This document shows, piece by piece, positions 6,686 through 15,172 of a stretch of 47,641 bases of DNA. The notes under the pieces are model-generated. The model did not search any database. It saw only the letters and a program-made list of their open reading frames with translations, and had not been told where the DNA came from. The position numbers and the translations under genes are program-made. The DNA is from Chloroflexota bacterium (GTDB lineage: Bacteria; Chloroflexota; Anaerolineae; DTLA01): positions 1 through 47,641 of the forward strand of contig JADBJK010000023.1 of assembly GCA_014874485.1 (NCBI GenBank), given 5' to 3'. Position 1 is the first letter of the stretch; the number at the start of each line of letters is the position of its first letter.

Positions 6686-7444
6686 CTACGCAGCCTGATA
6701 CTTCTCCATGACCTCATCGGGGATGTCCAGGTTGGTGAAGACTTTGGAAACGTCTTCCAGTTCCTCCAGCGCGTCAATGAGGCTCATGGCTTGCAGGGTC
6801 TCTTTCTCGCCAAGGCGCATCAGGGTCTTGGGGGTCATCCAGATGGGCTCTTGCTCTTCCAGTTCATACCCGCGCTTCTCCAGCGCCTCGCGCACCCACT
6901 GGAAGTCCTCCACTTTGGTGTACACCTCCACCGTATCGTCGGAGGGAACCACGTCGTCGGCGCCGGCGTCAATGGCGGCCATGGCGATTTCGTCGGGATC
7001 CTGCCCATCGTTGACCTTGACGGCCAGGTAGCCCTTGGGTTCAAACATCCAGGCAACGCAGCCGGTCTCGCCCAAACTTCCGCCATGGCGGGTGAAGACC
7101 CTGCGGACTTCGGCAGCGGCGCGGTTGCGGTTGTCGGTGAGCACCTTGACGAGCACCGCCACCCCGTTGGGGCCGTAGCCCTCGTAGGTGATCTCAAACT
7201 CGGCCTCGCCCTTCAGTTCGCCGGTGCCGCGCTTGATGGCCCGCTCAATGTTCTCCTTGGGCATGTTGGCGGCCTTGGCCTTGTCTATGATGAGGCGCAA
7301 CTTGAAGTTCGCCGCCGGATCGCCGCCCCCTTCGCGCGCCGCGACAGAGATTTCGCGGCCCAGTTTGGTGAACAGAGCCCCCCGTCTGGCATCGGCAACG
7401 CCCTTCTGACGCTTGATCGTTGACCACTTGGAGTGTCCGGACAT
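6686..7444 (-). CDS. yebC: YebC/PmpR-family protein (DUF28)
   Basis: A 252-residue member of the YebC family, whose members act as transcription regulators or help ribosomes through proline-rich stretches. The start is taken at ATG 7444 because MSGHSKWSTIKRQKG is the invariant family N-terminus and GAGAGGAG precedes it; the reading frame is open for 63 more codons upstream but these are non-homologous. Conserved segments include the Met-Pro-Lys-Glu-Asn motif (NMPKENIERAIKRG), the YEGYGPNG block and NRNRAAAEVR. It leads the operon with ruvC and ruvA. Confidence 0.96.
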   Translation of the reverse strand: MSGHSKWSTIKRQKGVADARRGALFTKLGREISVAAREGGGDPAANFKLRLIIDKAKAANMPKENIERAIKRGTGELKGEAEFEITYEGYGPNGVAVLVKVLTDNRNRAAAEVRRVFTRHGGSLGETGCVAWMFEPKGYLAVKVNDGQDPDEIAMAAIDAGADDVVPSDDTVEVYTKVEDFQWVREALEKRGYELEEQEPIWMTPKTLMRLGEKETLQAMSLIDALEELEDVSKVFTNLDIPDEVMEKYQAA

Positions 7445-7469
7445 ATACTCCTCTCCCTCAGAGAAAAGC

Positions 7470-7495
7470 CTTCCCGCGCGTCTCACGGCGGGAAG
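7470..7495 (-). promoter_or_regulatory. Leader hairpin of yebC, possible attenuator
   Basis: Stem CTTCCCGC/GCGGGAAG (8 bp, 10-nt loop) in the yebC 5' leader, followed on the minus strand by GCTTTTCTC. It lies between the promoter and the ribosome binding site, so it might act as an attenuator. The T-run is weak. Confidence 0.4.
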
Positions 7496-7511
7496 AACAG
7501 TCGTTTCTTGT

Positions 7512-7520
7512 ATTATACCA
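7512..7520 (-). promoter_or_regulatory. Extended -10 promoter of yebC-ruvC-ruvA
   Basis: TGGTATAAT, an extended -10 about 70 bp upstream of the yebC ATG. No clear -35 at the usual distance. Confidence 0.6.
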
Positions 7521-7604
7521 CAACCTGGCCCTTTCGCGCCAAAAGACTTGCCCTGGGATTCGGCAGCGTCGGCGCGGGACGGGAACCGCGAATGGACGCG
7601 CAGG

Positions 7605-7639
7605 TTCCATTCACGAATCGCACGAATCGGCACGAATGT
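7605..7639. repeat. CACGAAT triplet repeat
   Basis: Three CACGAAT motifs spaced 9-10 bp. The same element occurs at about 15936-15966, 20938-20966 and 21045-21072. At 7641 and 21073 it is followed by the same TAACAGGCTCCCTT and then by REP-like units. Confidence 0.75.
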
Positions 7640-7655
7640 AACAGGCTCCCTTCAC

Positions 7656-8377
7656 TGTCATTGCGAGCGAAGCGAAGCAATCTCGTACCCCGGGGATTGC
7701 TTCGGGCGCTGCGCGCCCTCGCAATGACAATCCCTACCTGTCATGCCGAGCGGAGCGAAGCAATCTCGTACCCCGGGGATTGCTTCGGGCGCTCCGCGCC
7801 CTCGCAATGACAATCCCTACCTGTCATGCCGAGCGGAGCGAAGCATCTCGGTTGGCGAGATTCTTCGCGGCTTCGCCGCTCAGAATGACAGTTTGGCCCT
7901 GTCATTGCGAGCGAAGCGAAGCAATCTCGTACCCCGGGGATTGCTTAGGGCGCTGCGCGCCCTCGCAATGACAATCCCTACCTGTCATGCCGAGCGGAGC
8001 GAAGCATCTCGGTTGGCGAGATTCTTCGCGGCTTCGCCGCTCAGAATGACAGTTTGGCCCTGTCATTGCGAGCGAAGCGAAGCAATCTCGTACCCCGGGG
8101 ATTGCTTCGGGCGCTCCGCGCCCTCGCAATGACAATCCCTACCTGTCATGCCGAGCGGAGCGAAGCATCTCGGTTGGCGAGATTCTTCGCGGCTTCGCCG
8201 CTCAGAATGACAGTTTGGCCCTGTCATTGCGAGCGAAGCGAAGCAATCTCGTACCCCGGGGATTGCTTCGGGCGCTGCGCGCCCTCGCAATGACAACCTC
8301 TGCCTGTCATTGCGAGTGAAGCGAAGCATCTCGTACCCCGGGGATTGCTTCGGGCGCTGCGCGCCCTCGCAATGACA
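7656..8377. repeat. REP-like hairpin array, 9 units, with 161-bp dimeric period
   Basis: Nine units start TGTCATTGCGAG or TGTCATGCCGAG and end CTCGCAATGACA or CTCAGAATGACA, so each is an imperfect palindrome. Two types are seen. A (~70 bp core) contains GAAGCAATCTCGTACCCC and GATTGCTTCGGGCGC; B contains GAAGCATCTCGGTTGGCGAG and TTCTTCGCGGC. The order is A A B A B A B A A. A-B pairs recur with an exact 161-bp period (starts 7900, 8061, 8222). The stretch holds no credible gene. It lies after the agmatinase stop and before the yebC promoter. Confidence 0.9.
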
Positions 8378-8405
8378 CGCCACCAAGAATCGCCGCGATA
8401 CAGCA

Positions 8406-9335
8406 TTAGCCCCGGCTGGCCAGCAGGCACAGCATCTCGTACATGAGGTTGGCCGCAAGGAGCGCCGTGATCTGCCCAGGGTCAAAGGCCGGGCACACCT
8501 CCACGACGTCAAACCCCACGATGGGCAGGCCGCGCAGGCCCCGCACCAGCGCGAGCATCTCCCGCGCCGAGAACCCGCCCACCTCGGGCGTGCCCGTCCC
8601 AGGCGCGCAGGACGGGTCGGCGGCGTCTATGTCCAGCGTAACGTACACCGGGCTGCGCACCGTCTCGCGCACGCGGGCCACGACGGCGGCGACCCCTATC
8701 TCCGCCGCCTCGTCCATGGGGATCAGGCGCAGGCCCAGCGCCCGCGCCTCGTCCAGGTCGCCCGCGGCATCCACCGACCCACGGATGCCCACCTGCACCG
8801 ACGCGGCGGGGTCAATCAGCCCCTCTTCCACGGCGCGGCGCACCCATGTGCCGTGGCCGTGGCGTTGGCCGTGCTCCGTGTCCCACGTGTCGGGGTGCGA
8901 GTCAAACTGCACCAGCGACAGGGTCCCGTGCCGCGCCGCGACCGCCCGCACCAGCGGCAGCGTTACCGAGTGGTCGCCGCCCATGGCCATGGGGAACGCG
9001 CCCGCCTCCACCACGCCCGCCGTCCAGTCCCGAACCGCGCGCAGGGTCTCGTCCACATACGCGGGAACCACCGGCACATCGCCCAAATCTCCCACGCGCA
9101 GCGCCTCAAACGGAGCCACCCGCCACCACGGGTGATATTCCCGCAGCAGGCCCGACACCGCGCGAATGGCGGCGGGAGCGTGGCGCGCGCCGCTGCGGTA
9201 CGTGGTGGCGCTGTCGCATGGCACGCCGAACACCGCCACGTCCAGCCCGTCGGGGCTTGTGGCGGCGGGAACGTGGGCGAAGGTGGACACCCCTGCATAG
9301 CGGGGCGGGCGGCCAAACCGCGCTTGCCAATCCAT
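8406..9335 (-). CDS. speB: Agmatinase / ureohydrolase-family enzyme
   Basis: A 309-residue manganese-dependent ureohydrolase. Family members hydrolyse agmatine to putrescine and urea, or related guanidino compounds. All metal ligands are visible: His122 (GGDHS), Asp145, His147 and Asp149 (QFDSHPD), and Asp235 and Asp237 (LDIDAADP). The block APGTGTPEVGG is typical of agmatinase-like members rather than arginases. The substrate could still be another guanidino compound such as guanidinobutyrate. ATG 9335 follows AGGAGG, and the gene starts 3 bp after the GT26 glycosyltransferase stop, so it is the last gene of an rpiB-glycosyltransferase unit with no obvious pathway link. Confidence 0.9.
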   Translation of the reverse strand: MDWQARFGRPPRYAGVSTFAHVPAATSPDGLDVAVFGVPCDSATTYRSGARHAPAAIRAVSGLLREYHPWWRVAPFEALRVGDLGDVPVVPAYVDETLRAVRDWTAGVVEAGAFPMAMGGDHSVTLPLVRAVAARHGTLSLVQFDSHPDTWDTEHGQRHGHGTWVRRAVEEGLIDPAASVQVGIRGSVDAAGDLDEARALGLRLIPMDEAAEIGVAAVVARVRETVRSPVYVTLDIDAADPSCAPGTGTPEVGGFSAREMLALVRGLRGLPIVGFDVVEVCPAFDPGQITALLAANLMYEMLCLLASRG

Positions 9336-9338
9336 GCG

Positions 9339-10088
9339 CTACCTCCTCGTGAGGCGGTCGGCGATGACGGCGAACAGGAACTGCGGGAGCGCCAGCATCC
9401 GCCGCCAGCGCCATGGCTGGTGGATGAGGCGGTGGAGCCATTCCAGGCCCATGCGCTGCATCCAGAGGGGCGCGCGCTTGGCCCGGCCCGCGATGAAGTC
9501 AAAGGCTCCGCCCACGCCCATCGCCATCGGCACGCCCAGCCGAGCCAGGTTGCGCGCGATCCACAGGTCCTGCTTCGGCGCGCCATAGGCCACGAACAGC
9601 ACATCCGGGGTCGCCGCGGTGATGCGCGCGACGATGGCGTCCTCCTCGTCGGGCGCGGGCGACCCGGCGTAAGTTCCGGCGACGGTCAGGCCCGGGTTGG
9701 CCTGGACCAGCCGCCGCGCGGCTTCTTCTGCCACGCCGGGCGCTGCCCCCAGCAGGTACAGCCGATACCCGCGCTCCGCAGCCAGCGCAGCGACGCGCAT
9801 CACGGTATCCACGCCCGTAACCCGCTCCTTGAGCGGCGTCCCCAGGATGCGCGCGCCGAGCAGCAGGCCGACCCCGTCGGGGAGCGACAGGTCGGCGTGG
9901 AGCAGCACATCGCGGAACGCGGCGTCGCGCCGGGCGGCCATGACGAACTCTGGGTTCACCGTTACCACCTGGCGCGGCTTCCGCTCGCGGATGAACGCAT
10001 CCAGAATCTGCAACGCCTCGCGGCTGTCCACGTTGTGGACGGGGATGCCAAGGAAACGGACTATCTGGACGTGGGCGAGCGGGGTCAT
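9339..10088 (-). CDS. WecG/TagA/CpsF-family glycosyltransferase (GT26)
   Basis: A 249-residue GT26 enzyme, which typically adds N-acetylmannosamine-type sugars to an undecaprenyl-linked GlcNAc in surface polysaccharide or teichoic-acid-like polymer synthesis. Family blocks are VVTVNPEFVMAARRD (~41-54), the HADLSLPDGVGLL segment (~64-76), ERVTGVD and YGAPKQDLWIARN. The start ATG 10088 overlaps the stop of the preceding GT4 gene (ATGA), which fits translational coupling; the open frame extends 78 codons upstream but without homology. The C-terminal basic, aromatic segment (LEWLHRLIHQPWRWRRM) is the membrane-association tail usual for the family. Confidence 0.92.
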   Translation of the reverse strand: MTPLAHVQIVRFLGIPVHNVDSREALQILDAFIRERKPRQVVTVNPEFVMAARRDAAFRDVLLHADLSLPDGVGLLLGARILGTPLKERVTGVDTVMRVAALAAERGYRLYLLGAAPGVAEEAARRLVQANPGLTVAGTYAGSPAPDEEDAIVARITAATPDVLFVAYGAPKQDLWIARNLARLGVPMAMGVGGAFDFIAGRAKRAPLWMQRMGLEWLHRLIHQPWRWRRMLALPQFLFAVIADRLTRR

Positions 10089-11179
10089 TGGGCTGCGTCC
10101 TCCAGGGCCTTGAGAATGGTCTCGGCGCAGCGCCGCCAGGTGAACCGCTGTGCCCGCTCTCGGCCCCGTCGCACCAATTCGGCGCGCAGACCCTCGTCGG
10201 CCAGGACGCGGTTCATGGCGGCGGCCAGCGCCTGCGTATCCGTCGGCGAGACGAGAATCGCGGCGTCCCCGGCCACCTCCGGCAGCGAACTGGTGTTGCT
10301 GCACACCACCGGCGCGCCGCACGCCATCGCCTCCAGCACAGGCAAGCCAAACCCCTCGTAGAGCGACGGGAAGGCGAACAGCGCCGCACCAGTCAGCAGC
10401 GCGGGCAAATCCTCATCGGGCACGTAGCCAGGGAACAGCACCCGCTCGCCGATGCCCAACTCCTCGGCGCGGCGCAGAATCTCCCCGTACATCCAGCCTT
10501 TGCGGCCCGCCAGCACCAGCCGATGGGGCGGCGGGACGTGGGCGAACGCCTCAATCAGGCGCACTAGGTTCTTGCGCGGCTGGAGCGTGCCCACGTACAG
10601 CACATAGGGCGGCTCAATCCCATAGCGGCGCTGCACCGCCTCCATCGCCGCCGCGTCCCGCACCGGCTGCAAGTCGGGCCGCAGCCCCGGATACGCCACG
10701 CGAATCTTATCGGCGGGGACGCCGTAGAACCGCACCAGGTCCTCGCGGGTGGCGTGGGAGTCGGCGATGACGAGGCGGCCGGCGCGGGCGTTGTGGCGCG
10801 TGCCCCAGTCCAGGTACATCCGCGCGGCCCACGGGTGGGCTTGCGGGAAGTACCGGTAGCCCAGGTCGTGCACCGTCGCCACCGCCCGCCCAGGCCACAG
10901 CGGCAGCACGTGTGCGGGGACGAACAGCACGTCGGGCGGCCACAACCGCACCTCGGCGGCCAGGCGGATGTGCGTCCACAGGCGCGGGAACGGGATGACG
11001 CGCAGGCGCACGTTGGGCCGGGCGGGGAACAAATCCGGCTCCGGCGGCTGGTTGAAGTACAGCGTGAAAGTGTGCTGCGTGCCCAGGTCAATGAGCGCGC
11101 GGATGACGTGGAGCGAATAGTTCTCGGTGCCGGTGCGCACCGTGCGGGCGGCGCGGCTGGCGTCTATGCCGATGTGCAT
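10085..11179 (-). CDS. GT4-family glycosyltransferase (group 1)
   Basis: A 364-residue GT-B-fold glycosyltransferase. The N-terminal acceptor domain begins MHIGIDASRAAR. The C-terminal donor domain has YVGTLQPRKNL (~195-205, Arg202/Lys203 phosphate binding) and the EX7E motif PSLYEGFGLPVLEAMACG (Glu275, Glu283). The donor is a nucleotide sugar, with mannose-type sugars common in this group; the acceptor is unknown. It lies 10 bp after rpiB and overlaps the GT26 gene by 4 bp, so the two transferases probably act on the same surface glycan. Confidence 0.93.
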   Translation of the reverse strand: MHIGIDASRAARTVRTGTENYSLHVIRALIDLGTQHTFTLYFNQPPEPDLFPARPNVRLRVIPFPRLWTHIRLAAEVRLWPPDVLFVPAHVLPLWPGRAVATVHDLGYRYFPQAHPWAARMYLDWGTRHNARAGRLVIADSHATREDLVRFYGVPADKIRVAYPGLRPDLQPVRDAAAMEAVQRRYGIEPPYVLYVGTLQPRKNLVRLIEAFAHVPPPHRLVLAGRKGWMYGEILRRAEELGIGERVLFPGYVPDEDLPALLTGAALFAFPSLYEGFGLPVLEAMACGAPVVCSNTSSLPEVAGDAAILVSPTDTQALAAAMNRVLADEGLRAELVRRGRERAQRFTWRRCAETILKALEDAAQ

Positions 11180-11189
11180 GGCGGGCGAC

Positions 11190-11642
11190 TCACCGTCGGT
11201 GGGCTTGCTCCACCTCGGCGATCTTGTCCAAGCGGCGCTGATGCCGAGGCGAGTCGCTGAACTCGGTCCGCAGCCAGATGTCCACGATGTCCAGGGCGAG
11301 GCCCGGCCCCACCACGCGCCCGCCCAGGCACAGGACGTTGGCGTTATTGTGTTCGCGGCTCATGCGGGCCGAGTAGGTCTCCAGGCAGACGGCGGCGCGG
11401 ATGCCCCGGACCTTGTTGGCCGTCATGACCATGCCCTGGCCCGTGCCGCAGATGAGGATGCCGCGGTCAAACTGCCCGGCCGCCACAGCCTCGGCCACGG
11501 CGCGGGCGTAGTCGGGGTAGTCGGTGGACTCGTGGGACCGCGTCCCGAAGTCCTGCACGTCGTGCCCCTGGGCCTGGAGATGCTGGCAAATGACGTCCTT
11601 CAGGTCCACGCCGGCGTGGTCGGCGCCGATTGCGATTTTCAT
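11190..11642 (-). CDS. rpiB: Ribose-5-phosphate isomerase B
   Basis: A 150-residue RpiB/LacAB-family sugar-phosphate isomerase that interconverts ribose 5-phosphate and ribulose 5-phosphate in the pentose phosphate pathway. The signature is present: IGADHAG (Asp8, His9), catalytic Cys65 in ICGTGQGM, and SREHNNANVLCLGGR (His98). The start is ATG 11642, preceded by GGAGGGGAG; the upstream open frame is non-homologous. It is the first gene of a four-gene unit behind the promoter at 11673-11681. Confidence 0.96.
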   Translation of the reverse strand: MKIAIGADHAGVDLKDVICQHLQAQGHDVQDFGTRSHESTDYPDYARAVAEAVAAGQFDRGILICGTGQGMVMTANKVRGIRAAVCLETYSARMSREHNNANVLCLGGRVVGPGLALDIVDIWLRTEFSDSPRHQRRLDKIAEVEQAHRR

Positions 11643-11672
11643 GGCTCCCCTCCACGAGCGAGATGCAGCGCC

Positions 11673-11681
11673 ATTATACCA
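11673..11681 (-). promoter_or_regulatory. Extended -10 promoter of the rpiB unit
   Basis: TGGTATAAT about 30 bp upstream of the rpiB ATG. It has the same extended -10 form as at 7512-7520. Confidence 0.6.
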
Positions 11682-11779
11682 CATGCGCCGAAGCCGCGCA
11701 GATTCCCGCAGAGGCAACGCCCGTAGGGGCAGTTCAGCAGGGGGCAATTCCGGAGGGCCAATTCAGCAGGGGCAATTCC

Positions 11780-11807
11780 GTAGGGGCAATTCATGAATTG
11801 CCCCTAC
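11780..11807. repeat. GTAGGGGCAATT perfect palindrome
   Basis: A 28-bp perfect palindrome (arms GTAGGGGCAATTCA), preceded at 11719-11779 by three or four partial GGGGCAATTC copies. It lies just after the tsaC stop and may act as a transcript end, although no T-run follows. Confidence 0.8.
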
Positions 11808-11819
11808 GGTGCCCCCCAA

Positions 11820-12446
11820 TCACAGGCCCAGCAGCGGGGCCAAATCCTCCCAGCGGATGGGGCCGGCGCGGACGATGCGCGGCGGGGTAACCGTGAGGTC
11901 CAGAACCGTGGAGGGGACCCCGCCCGGGCACGGGCCGCCGTCCAGAATCAGGTCCACCGCATCGCCCAGCGCGGCCTCCACTTCGTCGGCGGTAACGGAA
12001 TCAGGACGGCCCGACAGGTTGGCGCTGGTGGTGGCCAGAGGCGAACCCGCGCGCTCAATCAACGCCAGGGCCAGCGGATGGTCGGGCACGCGCACGGCCA
12101 CCGTCGGCCCGCCCGCCGTTACCACATCGGGGACATGGGCCGACTTCTCCACGATCAGGCTCAGCGCCCCCGGCCAGAACGCGCCGGCCAACTGCCACGC
12201 GGCGGGCGGCACACGCTTGGCGATGCGGTGCAGGTCGCGCACGTTGGCAACGAGCACAGGGATGGCCTTGGAGCGGTCGCGGATTTTGGCCGCGAACAGC
12301 CGTTCCACCGCGTCCTCCCGAAACACCAGCGCCCCGACGCCGTACACCGTGTCGGTGGGGAAAGCCACCAGCCCGCCTTCGCGGAGCACCTGCGCCGCTT
12401 TGTCCAGGGCCTCGTGCATGTTGTCAGGCGTTACCCGAATGCGCAT
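11820..12446 (-). CDS. tsaC: L-threonylcarbamoyladenylate synthase (Sua5/YrdC/TsaC family)
   Basis: A 208-residue single-domain protein. The family condenses threonine, bicarbonate and ATP into threonylcarbamoyl-AMP for the t6A37 modification of ANN-decoding tRNAs. Visible signatures are the PTDTVYGVG block (~30-38), KIRDRSKAIPVLV (~54-66), the FWPGALSLI segment and SPLATTSANLSGRP (~134-147). ATG 12446 starts 2 bp after the DUF711 stop, so it is the third gene of a SpoU-methyltransferase/DUF711/tsaC unit. Two of the three products act on RNA. Confidence 0.95.
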   Translation of the reverse strand: MRIRVTPDNMHEALDKAAQVLREGGLVAFPTDTVYGVGALVFREDAVERLFAAKIRDRSKAIPVLVANVRDLHRIAKRVPPAAWQLAGAFWPGALSLIVEKSAHVPDVVTAGGPTVAVRVPDHPLALALIERAGSPLATTSANLSGRPDSVTADEVEAALGDAVDLILDGGPCPGGVPSTVLDLTVTPPRIVRAGPIRWEDLAPLLGL

Positions 12447-12448
12447 GG

Positions 12449-13642
12449 CTACCTTCCGATGCCAGGGGCCTTGCCCCCGATTTTCAAAATCGCCGCGTTG
12501 GCGAAGTACTCAAAATCAAACTCGGTGATTTCGCCTGCCTGCTTCCCCGGAATCGGCATCAGGCGGGCCGTGAGGGGCTTGGCGAGCCGCGTGGACAGCG
12601 CCGCCAAATCCCACAGGATCGCCGCGAGTTCGTCCTGCGTCGCATTGCCGGGGAGCGGCACCGTGTCCAACCCCGCCCCGCACACGGCGGAGTACAGGAG
12701 CAGGTGGTCCAGCGAGTAGGCACCCTCTCGGCTCCGCTGGGCCAGCACCGCATCTTCCAGAACCGGCAGGAACAGCCCACAGAAGCCGGTCTTTGGGAAC
12801 TCGGCCGACTGGACGGCGCGGGTGAGCAGCGCCGCGGCGAACAAGGTCCCGCGCGAGCCAAATCGGTCGCCCGTCAGCGCCTCAATCGCCTGCGCGATGC
12901 TCCGCTCGGGGGTTGGGTAGGGCGCGAGGGAGAAATCTATGCCCGCGAATCCCATGCCCAAGTCCTGGGCCAGCGCTCGCGCCGTTTCCGCGATGCGGTC
13001 GGCGTGGGACTGGACGGCGGCGCGCAGGTCGGCTTCCGCCTGTTGCGCCGACTGCGCCTGCGAGAAGGCTTGTACGGCCAGGCTCGCCGCCTCGGTCGCT
13101 ACGGCGAAGCGGGCCGCCCCGCCGCCATGATAGGCCACGGGGAAGAACGGCGACCACGGAGCGCAATTGCACAGGGCTGCCAGCCGCAGATTGCCGAATC
13201 CGTTCGCCACGCTGCGACTCACCCGCGCGATGAGCGAGGCAGCCACGCGGATGCCCTCGGCGTCCACGCCCGTGGTGGGCGAAGCGACCGTCGCGCCGAA
13301 GAACACGCCCTGGGTCGCCGCGATGGCGTCGGGTATCTCCTCGGCCAGGCGCCACCCGAAGGCGCGGTGCGCGCCCGGGGCCGGCCCCAGGGACACGTAG
13401 TCCACACCGGCCTCGCGCGCGGCGGCTTCCACCTCAACGGCTACGTCCGGCAGGGAGAAGGCTTCCACGTCGGCGGCGAACTCGGGGAAGGGCTGCGTCG
13501 CCAGGCGTATGGACTGGACGCGGTAGCCCGCATCGGTGAATGCGCGGCGGGCCGCCGATGCGAAGCGTGCAATCTGCTCCCACTGTGGGGTCTGGAGCGG
13601 ATACGCCAAATCCACGAAACAGGTGAGCGACCGAATCTCCAT
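12449..13642 (-). CDS. DUF711 / UPF0210-family protein
   Basis: A 397-residue protein of the UPF0210 (DUF711) family, related in fold to pyruvate-formate-lyase-like enzymes but without known function. It begins MEIRSLTCFVDLAYPL. Conserved-looking blocks are VDYVSLGPAPG, VRSVANGFGNLRLAAL-like NGFGNLRLA, GMGFAGIDFSLAPYP (close to the family's G-x-D-x-S-L-A-P segment) and FPKTGFCGLFLPVLEDA. The start ATG 13642 lies 2 bp after the methyltransferase stop. Reading further upstream in this frame only crosses the methyltransferase gene. No function is assigned. Confidence 0.85.
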   Translation of the reverse strand: MEIRSLTCFVDLAYPLQTPQWEQIARFASAARRAFTDAGYRVQSIRLATQPFPEFAADVEAFSLPDVAVEVEAAAREAGVDYVSLGPAPGAHRAFGWRLAEEIPDAIAATQGVFFGATVASPTTGVDAEGIRVAASLIARVSRSVANGFGNLRLAALCNCAPWSPFFPVAYHGGGAARFAVATEAASLAVQAFSQAQSAQQAEADLRAAVQSHADRIAETARALAQDLGMGFAGIDFSLAPYPTPERSIAQAIEALTGDRFGSRGTLFAAALLTRAVQSAEFPKTGFCGLFLPVLEDAVLAQRSREGAYSLDHLLLYSAVCGAGLDTVPLPGNATQDELAAILWDLAALSTRLAKPLTARLMPIPGKQAGEITEFDFEYFANAAILKIGGKAPGIGR

Positions 13643-13644
13643 CG

Positions 13645-14439
13645 CTAGTCCTCCTTGCGCCGCCTCTGTCGGAAGGCTTCCATCAAGATGACGCTCGCGG
13701 CCACCGCTGCGTTCAGCGACTCCGTGCCCCCCATCATGGGGATGGCGATGGGCGTGGCCTCCAAAGTTCGGACGCCCTGGCCGGCCCCATGCGCCTCGCC
13801 GCCGACCACCAGCACAGCCGGGCGTGTCCAGTCCACCCGGTCGTAGGGCAAGTCGGCGCGGGCATCGGCCAGGTACACCGGCACCCGCCCCACCACCTGC
13901 CGAATCCCGTCCCACGCGCGGTCGGGGAACACCGGCAGGCGAAAGTGCGCACCCATGCCCGCCCGCACCACCTTCGGTGAGAACGGGTCCACCGTGCCGG
14001 GCGTCAGGATGACCCAGTCGGCGCCGGCCGCCTCTGCCGTGCGCAGCGCCGTGCCCAGGTTGCCCGGGTCGCGCCACTCGTCCAGGATGAGGCCGATGCG
14101 CTGCGGCCTCTTGGGCGGGGGCCAGGTCGGCATCTCCACGACCGCCAGCACCCCCTGCGGCGTCATCGTGTCGGCCATGGCCCGCATGACCGCTGGCGAC
14201 ACGGCGAAGCAGGCGCTCGCGGCCTGGTGGAGTTGCGGGAGCAGCCGTGCGCCCATCGGCGACGCGGCGAACTCCTCGGTGAAAAACGCCTCGCGGATAG
14301 CCGCGCGGGCCTGCAAGGCATCCGCCACCAGCCGCGCCCCTTCCGCGATGAAGCACCGCTCCCGCTCGCGGACGTTCTGCCGGTGCAAGGAGCGCGCGTA
14401 CTTGACCCGCGGATTGGCCGTGCTGGTGATCGTGATCAT
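13645..14439 (-). CDS. SpoU/TrmH-family RNA 2'-O-methyltransferase
   Basis: A 264-residue SPOUT methyltransferase that uses S-adenosylmethionine to methylate ribose 2'-OH in rRNA or tRNA. An N-terminal substrate-binding domain (ITSTANPRVKYARSLHRQ) is followed by motif 1 LDEWRDPGNLGTALRTAEAAG, motif 2 VVGGEAHG and motif 3 IPMMGGTESLNAAVAASVIL, which form the trefoil knot. ATG 14439 is preferred because homologues begin with the ITSxxNPxVK segment; a TTG at 14475 would add 12 residues. No good ribosome binding site is seen at either. The target nucleotide is unknown. The gene heads a compact unit with DUF711 and tsaC and lies after rplT. Confidence 0.93.
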   Translation of the reverse strand: MITITSTANPRVKYARSLHRQNVRERERCFIAEGARLVADALQARAAIREAFFTEEFAASPMGARLLPQLHQAASACFAVSPAVMRAMADTMTPQGVLAVVEMPTWPPPKRPQRIGLILDEWRDPGNLGTALRTAEAAGADWVILTPGTVDPFSPKVVRAGMGAHFRLPVFPDRAWDGIRQVVGRVPVYLADARADLPYDRVDWTRPAVLVVGGEAHGAGQGVRTLEATPIAIPMMGGTESLNAAVAASVILMEAFRQRRRKED

Positions 14440-14524
14440 ATCCGAATACAACAAAACGAGGGAAAGTGGGGGCAATCCTCACATTCCCTCAGATTGTGCG
14501 CAAGGTTGACCGCAGGCCGATGGC

Positions 14525-14881
14525 CTACGCCAAGGCGTTGCGGGCCACGTCAACCAGGCTGGCGAAGGCTTTCGGATCGGTAACCGCCATGTCCGCCAGC
14601 ACCTTGCGGTCCAGTTCCACGCCGGCGGTCTGCAATCCCTGCATGAAGCGGCTGTAGGACAGGCCCTGCTCGCGCGCGGCCGCGTTGATGCGGAGAATCC
14701 ACAGGCGGCGCATATCGCGCTTGCGGTTGCGGCGGTCGCGGTACGCGTAGGACAGCGACTTGAGCATCGCCTCGTTGGCGCGGCGGAACAGTTTGCTCCG
14801 AGTGCCGAACTGCCCCTTGGTCAGTTTGAGTACTTTCTTATGCTTCTGATGGGCGGGAACGCCCCGTTTCACTCTAGGCAA
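14525..14881 (-). CDS. rplT: 50S ribosomal protein L20
   Basis: A 118-residue L20, full length. Family blocks are [37 protein letters not shown]-type [29 protein letters not shown] and [15 protein letters not shown]20 binds 23S rRNA early in 50S assembly and in many bacteria represses its own operon. The start is TTG 14881 behind GGAAGGGGG, set by the invariant N-terminus MPRVKRG. It is the last gene of infC-rpmI-rplT, 35 bp after rpmI. Confidence 0.98.
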   Translation of the reverse strand: MPRVKRGVPAHQKHKKVLKLTKGQFGTRSKLFRRANEAMLKSLSYAYRDRRNRKRDMRRLWILRINAAAREQGLSYSRFMQGLQTAGVELDRKVLADMAVTDPKAFASLVDVARNALA

Positions 14882-14916
14882 AGTCGGATACCCCCTTCCG
14901 TCTAAGTCTTACGATA

Positions 14917-15126
14917 CTACTGCTGTTTGAGGTAAGGAGCAAGCCGAGCCACCCGGCGCTTGAGCCCCCTGGACTCCACAACCAGCATCTCGTCAAATTG
15001 AGCCTTCACGCGCGCGGACTTGTTCCGGCGCAGGTGGCTCTTCATCTGCTTGGTGCGCAGCAACTTGCCGCTCCCGGAGTAGCGGAAGCGCTTGGCCGTG
15101 GTCTTGTGCGTCTTGATCTTCGGCAC
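14917..15126 (-). CDS. rpmI: 50S ribosomal protein L35
   Basis: A 69-residue L35. The N-terminus PKIKTHKTTAKRFR and the segments GKLLRTKQMKSHLRRNKSA fit the family. The start is GTG 15126, behind GGGAGGG; the open frame continues 14 codons upstream but those residues are not part of L35. The gene lies between infC and rplT, 106 bp after infC, with a strong hairpin in that gap. Confidence 0.97.
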   Translation of the reverse strand: MPKIKTHKTTAKRFRYSGSGKLLRTKQMKSHLRRNKSARVKAQFDEMLVVESRGLKRRVARLAPYLKQQ

Positions 15127-15172
15127 GTGAACCCTCCCAGTCGTATGATCCAGTTCTGTCGTAATCAAGTGC

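Noticed and set aside
7656-8377. CRISPR array
   Set aside because: The repeats are palindromic, adjacent units without unique spacers, and no cas genes are present.
12449-14482. 677-codon fusion of DUF711 with an upstream domain
   Set aside because: The upstream part is the shadow of the SpoU methyltransferase gene. DUF711 has its own ATG at 13642.
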